Below, in pieces: positions 5,614-8,915 of a stretch of DNA of 8,915 nt (position 1 is its first letter; each line of letters starts with the position of its first letter). The position numbers and the translations under genes are program-made. The notes below the pieces were generated by a model. It saw nothing but the letters and a program-made list of their open reading frames with translations. It was not told where the DNA came from and searched no databases. The stretch spans positions 1 to 8,915 of the forward strand of contig DAHWFG010000020.1 of NCBI GenBank assembly GCA_027325115.1, in the 5' to 3' direction. This stretch comes from JAKBCQ01 sp021807585 (lineage in GTDB: Bacteria > Planctomycetota > Planctomycetia > Isosphaerales > Isosphaeraceae).

Positions 5614-8541
5614 TTACTCCTTGCTCGAAAATGCGACCAAAGGGGTTGATGTGACGAGATGTGGAACCGAGGCGCCAATCGCCGCGGCGACCAACTCGGC
5701 TTGCTCGCGATCGTGTACCGCGTGCGATCCCGTCGCCGGACTGGCGCTCGCGTCGCGTCCGACATACTCGAACGAAACGCCCATCAACTCATTCAAACGC
5801 GGCGCCGTGAAGAACCACCCCCCCATGTTGTGCGATTCTTCTTGAACCCAAACCCACTCCCGCGCGTTCCGATACCGCCCCAACGCGCCGCGCAAGGCGT
5901 CCGCGGGCCACGGATAAAATTGCTCAAGCCGGACGATCGCCACCTCACGCGTCTTGCCGACCTCCTCGCGCCGCGCGACCAAGTCGTAATACACTTTACC
6001 CGAACAAACGAGCACGCGCCGAACGCGATCGGGATCGATCACGTCGTCGATCACCTCGCGGAAGCGACCCGAGGTCAATTCGTCGACCGGCGACACCGCG
6101 GCCTTATGCCTCAATAAACTCTTCGGCGTCATCACCACCAGCGGCTTGCGAAAATCACGCCGCACCTGACGTCTCAATAAATGAAAATATTGCGCCGGGG
6201 TCGTCGCGCTCACGACTTGAATATTCTCCTCGGCGCAAAGCGAGAGGAACCGTTCCAACCGGGCGCTCGAATGCTCCGCCCCCTGACCCTCGTAACCGTG
6301 CGGCAAAAGCATCACCAATCCGCTCGATCGACCCCACTTCGACTCGCCCGAGACGATGAATTGATCAATAATCACCTGTGCGCCATTGGCGAAATCGCCG
6401 AACTGCGCCTCCCACATGATTAACATCCGAGGCTCGTCGAGCGAATACCCGTAATCAAACCCGAGAACCGCCGCCTCTGAAAGCATGCTATCATAAACAC
6501 ATAACTCAGCCTGATCGGACGCGATCCGATTGAGCGGAATGATCCGCTCGCCCGTTTTGTAATCGACGAGCACCGCGTGCCGCTGGCTAAACGTTCCCCG
6601 CCTGCTGTCTTGACCGCTCAGCCGAACGGGTGTTTGTTCGAGCAAGAGCGACCCGATCGCGAGCGACTCGGCGAACGACCAATCGACGCTCCCCTTGTTC
6701 TCCACCGTCTTCACCCGAGCCGACAAGATCCGTTCGATTTTGGGATTGAGGTGAAACCCGTCGGGAACGGTCGAAGTCGCCTCGACAATCCGCGCCAATT
6801 CGGCGAGGGGAGCCCCCGTCTCGACCGGCGCCCACGAATACCGATTCGAAAACCCCGCCCAAGCCCCCGTGAACGGATGATGCGCCGCGGGAGGCGGAGT
6901 GGAATGATCATGTACCTCTTTATAAATCGCGGTCAACTTCTCCTCAAAAGTTTCGGCGATCGTCGCCACTTCGTCGGCGGTGAGCTCCCCCGTGAGGATC
7001 AGATATTCGGTGTAAAGGTCGCGGATCGTATCACGACCGCGGATCTTCTCATACATCAGCGGCTGCGTAAACGCGGGTTCGTCCCCCTCGTTATGACCGT
7101 GGCGACGATAACAAACCATATCGATCACCACGTCTTGACCGAACGCCTGACGAAAATCGGTCGCCAACTCCGCGACGTGAACGACCGCGTCGGGATCCTC
7201 GCCGTTCACATGAAAAATCGGCGCCTCGATCATCTTCGCCACGTCCGTGCAGTATAGGCTCGATCGACTCTCGTGCGGCGCCGTCGTAAAACCGATTTGA
7301 TTGTTCACGACAACATGAATCGTCCCGCCCGTGCGATACCCGGGAAGTCGCGAAAGATTGAGCGTCTCGGCGACAAGTCCCTGTCCCGCGAACGCCGCGT
7401 CGCCGTGAATCAGAAGCGGTAAACCGAGCTTCCGCTCGCGGTCGCCGAACCGCCGCTGCTTGGCTCGAACCCGTCCTTCGACGACGGGATCGACCGCCTC
7501 CAAATGGCTGGGATTGGGTGTGAGTGAGAGATGAATTTTATGATTGTCCGACGTCGAATGATCCGCCGAGAAGCCGAGGTGATACTTGACGTCGCCGTCC
7601 CCCGCCACGCTCTCGATCGGCATGTTCCCCTCGAACTCGCCGAAAATCATCCCGTAAGGCTTCTCAAGAATGTTCGCCAACACGTTGAGCCTGCCGCGAT
7701 GCGCCATCCCCAACACGATCTCGCGAACACCCGCCTTCCCCGAACGCTCGATGATCGCGTCGAGCAGCGGGATCAACATCTCCCCCCCCTCGAGCGAAAA
7801 CCGCTTCTGGCCGATGTAATGGCTGTGAAGAAACGTCTCGAACAACTCCGCGGCGTACAGCTTGAGCACGATCCGCCGCTTCTTCCGCGAATCCAGCCGC
7901 GGTTGATTCCGTGTCGGCTCAATTCGCTCTTGAATCCATGTGCGAATCCTTTTATCTCGAATATGCATATATTCGACGCCGATCTTGCCGCAGTACGTCT
8001 GACGAAGAATCGTCAACAATTCGCGCAGCGTCGACGCGGGGGGATCCGTCAACCGACTGTAAAACGTCTTGTCGAGATCCGCGTCGCTGAGGCCGAACGC
8101 CGCCAGATCGAGCAGCTCGTGAGAATCGAGCGGCGGATTCAACCGTAACGGATCGAGATCGGCGAGATAGTGGCCGATTTCGCGATAACAGTCGATCAAT
8201 CGAGTGACTGCGGCCTGAAGCCGCGCCGCATCGAAATCCGACGAATCCTGGCGACTACCGTCGGGTTCCGAGTCGCTTCCGCTCCTCGTCGCCAGCTCGA
8301 AGCCCGCGAAAAAAGCACGCCACGTCTCGTCCACCGACGACGGATCGCGCTCCCAACGTTGGTGGTTTTCCTCGATCAACTCCGAATTCGACCAGTTCAC
8401 GACCGACGAGCGATTCATTGGACTTGGCCCTGGCTTGAAGGCGACGGCGATCGCCTTCGTCGTTTCGTCGACCCGCGGAACCAGCATTTCCGCGGCCGAA
8501 TCAAGGTTCCCGCAACCGCGGCCCAACCCGCGCGCCGCCAT
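5614..8541 (-). CDS. sucA: 2-oxoglutarate dehydrogenase E1 component (thiamine diphosphate-dependent)
   Basis: A 975-residue E1 that decarboxylates 2-oxoglutarate and succinylates the E2 lipoyl arm in the TCA cycle. After an E1 N-terminal segment (DPSSVDETWRAFFAGFEL, thought to contact E2/E3), it has TPNPSHLEAVDPVVEG and the thiamine diphosphate/Mg motif GDAAFAGQG (D381) with VVNNQIGFTT (N414); the 33-residue spacing equals that of E. coli SucA D392-N425. YRRHGHNEGDEP follows, then the transketolase-like pyrimidine domain (GQDSRRGTFSQRH, WEAQFGDFANGAQ, PHGYEGQGAEHSSAR) and the C-terminal domain (VQEESHNMGGW). The start is uncertain. ATG 8541 lies about 20 bases after a consensus -10 box and has a GAGAG upstream, but it adds 41 residues with no family similarity that I recognise. 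ATG 8418 (MNRSSVVNW..., 934 residues) fits usual family length better but has only a weak AGGG. First gene of the operon with sucB and lpdA. Confidence 0.95.
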   Translation of the reverse strand: MAARGLGRGCGNLDSAAEMLVPRVDETTKAIAVAFKPGPSPMNRSSVVNWSNSELIEENHQRWERDPSSVDETWRAFFAGFELATRSGSDSEPDGSRQDSSDFDAARLQAAVTRLIDCYREIGHYLADLDPLRLNPPLDSHELLDLAAFGLSDADLDKTFYSRLTDPPASTLRELLTILRQTYCGKIGVEYMHIRDKRIRTWIQERIEPTRNQPRLDSRKKRRIVLKLYAAELFETFLHSHYIGQKRFSLEGGEMLIPLLDAIIERSGKAGVREIVLGMAHRGRLNVLANILEKPYGMIFGEFEGNMPIESVAGDGDVKYHLGFSADHSTSDNHKIHLSLTPNPSHLEAVDPVVEGRVRAKQRRFGDRERKLGLPLLIHGDAAFAGQGLVAETLNLSRLPGYRTGGTIHVVVNNQIGFTTAPHESRSSLYCTDVAKMIEAPIFHVNGEDPDAVVHVAELATDFRQAFGQDVVIDMVCYRRHGHNEGDEPAFTQPLMYEKIRGRDTIRDLYTEYLILTGELTADEVATIAETFEEKLTAIYKEVHDHSTPPPAAHHPFTGAWAGFSNRYSWAPVETGAPLAELARIVEATSTVPDGFHLNPKIERILSARVKTVENKGSVDWSFAESLAIGSLLLEQTPVRLSGQDSRRGTFSQRHAVLVDYKTGERIIPLNRIASDQAELCVYDSMLSEAAVLGFDYGYSLDEPRMLIMWEAQFGDFANGAQVIIDQFIVSGESKWGRSSGLVMLLPHGYEGQGAEHSSARLERFLSLCAEENIQVVSATTPAQYFHLLRRQVRRDFRKPLVVMTPKSLLRHKAAVSPVDELTSGRFREVIDDVIDPDRVRRVLVCSGKVYYDLVARREEVGKTREVAIVRLEQFYPWPADALRGALGRYRNAREWVWVQEESHNMGGWFFTAPRLNELMGVSFEYVGRDASASPATGSHAVHDREQAELVAAAIGASVPHLVTSTPLVAFSSKE

Positions 8542-8562
8542 GACGCGCTCTCGCCGTCTATC

Positions 8563-8577
8563 GCTCTATTATAGAGC
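8563..8577 (-). promoter_or_regulatory. Probable sucA operon -10 box embedded in a perfect palindrome
   Basis: On the minus strand the sequence GCTCTATAATAGAGC is a perfect inverted repeat (7-base arms, one central base) that contains an exact TATAAT hexamer (8573-8568). Transcription would start near 8561, about 20 bases before the ATG at 8541 and about 140 before the one at 8418. At 16-18 bases further upstream no good -35 hexamer is visible, which is typical of promoters needing an activator, or may mean the match is accidental. The symmetry over the -10 suggests a repressor site; this is inference. Confidence 0.45.
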
Positions 8578-8723
8578 AACACGATCGCGAAAGTCTCCCG
8601 CCTTGTGAAAAACGACGGGTCCCGATTCCGTACGCCCGGAGCGATCGGCGCCGAACTCACTCCCAAGCCATTCCCACGACGCGAAACGAGAGATAACGAA
8701 TGAAAGACGATCCGATCGCGCAC

Positions 8724-8752
8724 TTGATTTCCCACTATACGTCCGTTATCGT
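8724..8752 (+). promoter_or_regulatory. Candidate promoter for the methyltransferase gene
   Basis: TTGATT (8724-8729) and TATCGT (8747-8752) are spaced by 17 bases and each match the sigma-70 consensus at four of six positions. A start near 8760 would leave a leader of about 28 bases before the ATG at 8788. The match is modest, and this host's promoter consensus is unknown. Confidence 0.25.
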
Positions 8753-8787
8753 ACGAAGCGATCCATCCCTCAATCGAGACCGAATCG

Positions 8788-8915
8788 ATGAACCATCTGT
8801 TTTACGGCGATAACCTTCAGGTCATGCGCGATCACCTCGCGAACGAATCCGCCGATCTCGTTTATCTCGACCCTCCATTCAACTCGAAACGCGATTACAA
8901 CCTTCTCTTCAAATC
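8788..8915 (+). CDS. Site-specific DNA methyltransferase (N6-adenine or N4-cytosine), N-terminal fragment
   Basis: The first 42 codons of a DNA amino-methyltransferase, open to the right edge of the window. The start MNHLFYGDNLQVM and the catalytic motif IV DPPF (residues 28-31), followed by NSKRDYNLLF, are characteristic of the N6_N4_Mtase family, which methylates the exocyclic amino group of adenine or cytosine using S-adenosylmethionine. Motif IV this close to the N-terminus implies the beta-type order, with the SAM-binding FxGxG motif further downstream and out of view. ATG 8788 is the only ATG in the open frame after the in-frame stop at 8725; no strong ribosome-binding site precedes it. 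It is divergent from the sucA operon. Whether it is an orphan enzyme, part of a restriction-modification or phage-defence locus, or mobile cannot be seen here, and target specificity cannot be read from this fragment. Confidence 0.85.
   Translation, partial: MNHLFYGDNLQVMRDHLANESADLVYLDPPFNSKRDYNLLFK

Noticed and set aside
6577..7257. Plus-strand open frame (226 codons) opposite sucA; also 7531-8148
   Set aside because: Both are complementary to conserved E1 sequence, are rich in Arg/His/Leu as expected of mirror frames, and show no domain.
8415..8735. Minus-strand reading frame of 106 codons (GTG start) whose stop forms an ATGA overlap with the alternative sucA start at 8418
   Set aside because: It has no recognisable domain, ends in an Arg/Ser/Pro-rich shadow-like tail, and the best operon promoter (-10 at 8568-8573) lies inside it, so most of it would not be on the message.
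8692..8750. Inverted repeat GATAACG/CGTTATC flanking 45 bases before the methyltransferase
   Set aside because: Seven-base arms at that distance are expected by chance in a spacer of this size, and extension on either side fails.

Overview
The window looks like ordinary chromosomal DNA from a GC-rich bacterium. A planctomycete or relative is my best guess, resting on two things: the response regulator fused to an RsbW-type ATPase, a design common in that phylum, and the general base composition. This is an inference; no rRNA or other phylogenetic marker is present.

Layout. Positions 1-2733 (+ strand) hold a signalling pair. The first gene is the 3' part of a large hybrid sensor histidine kinase (ATPase, receiver, receiver, HPt), cut by the left edge. 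The second, after a short AT-rich spacer, is a free-standing response regulator whose output is an RsbW/SpoIIAB-like ATPase domain instead of a DNA-binding domain. Positions 8541-2780 (- strand) hold a complete 2-oxoglutarate dehydrogenase operon in the order E1 (sucA/odhA), E2 (sucB/odhB), E3 (lpdA). E1 and E2 are 9 bases apart with the E2 ribosome-binding site inside the end of E1. E3 follows after a 122-base gap that contains a hairpin. The operon converges on the response regulator, and a probable terminator lies in the 46-base gap between them. From 8788 (+ strand) a DNA methyltransferase gene begins and runs off the right edge, divergent from the operon across a 246-base spacer.

How they work together. 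The three operon products supply all components of the complex that turns 2-oxoglutarate, CoA and NAD+ into succinyl-CoA, CO2 and NADH. The signalling pair has no sequence link to this metabolism; it is a neighbour only. A plausible flow is sensor kinase to HPt to the receiver of the second gene, with the ATPase acting in a partner-switching pathway, but no anti-sigma or anti-anti-sigma partner is in view.

I found no RNA genes, CRISPR arrays, insertion sequences or prophage genes, and no evidence of a wholly new system. The items most worth a second look are a perfect 22-base palindrome near the end of the kinase gene, a consensus -10 box buried in a perfect palindrome before the sucA operon, the phosphorelay-to-RsbW-like arrangement, strong GATC enrichment, and three 8-base G/C tracts inside genes.
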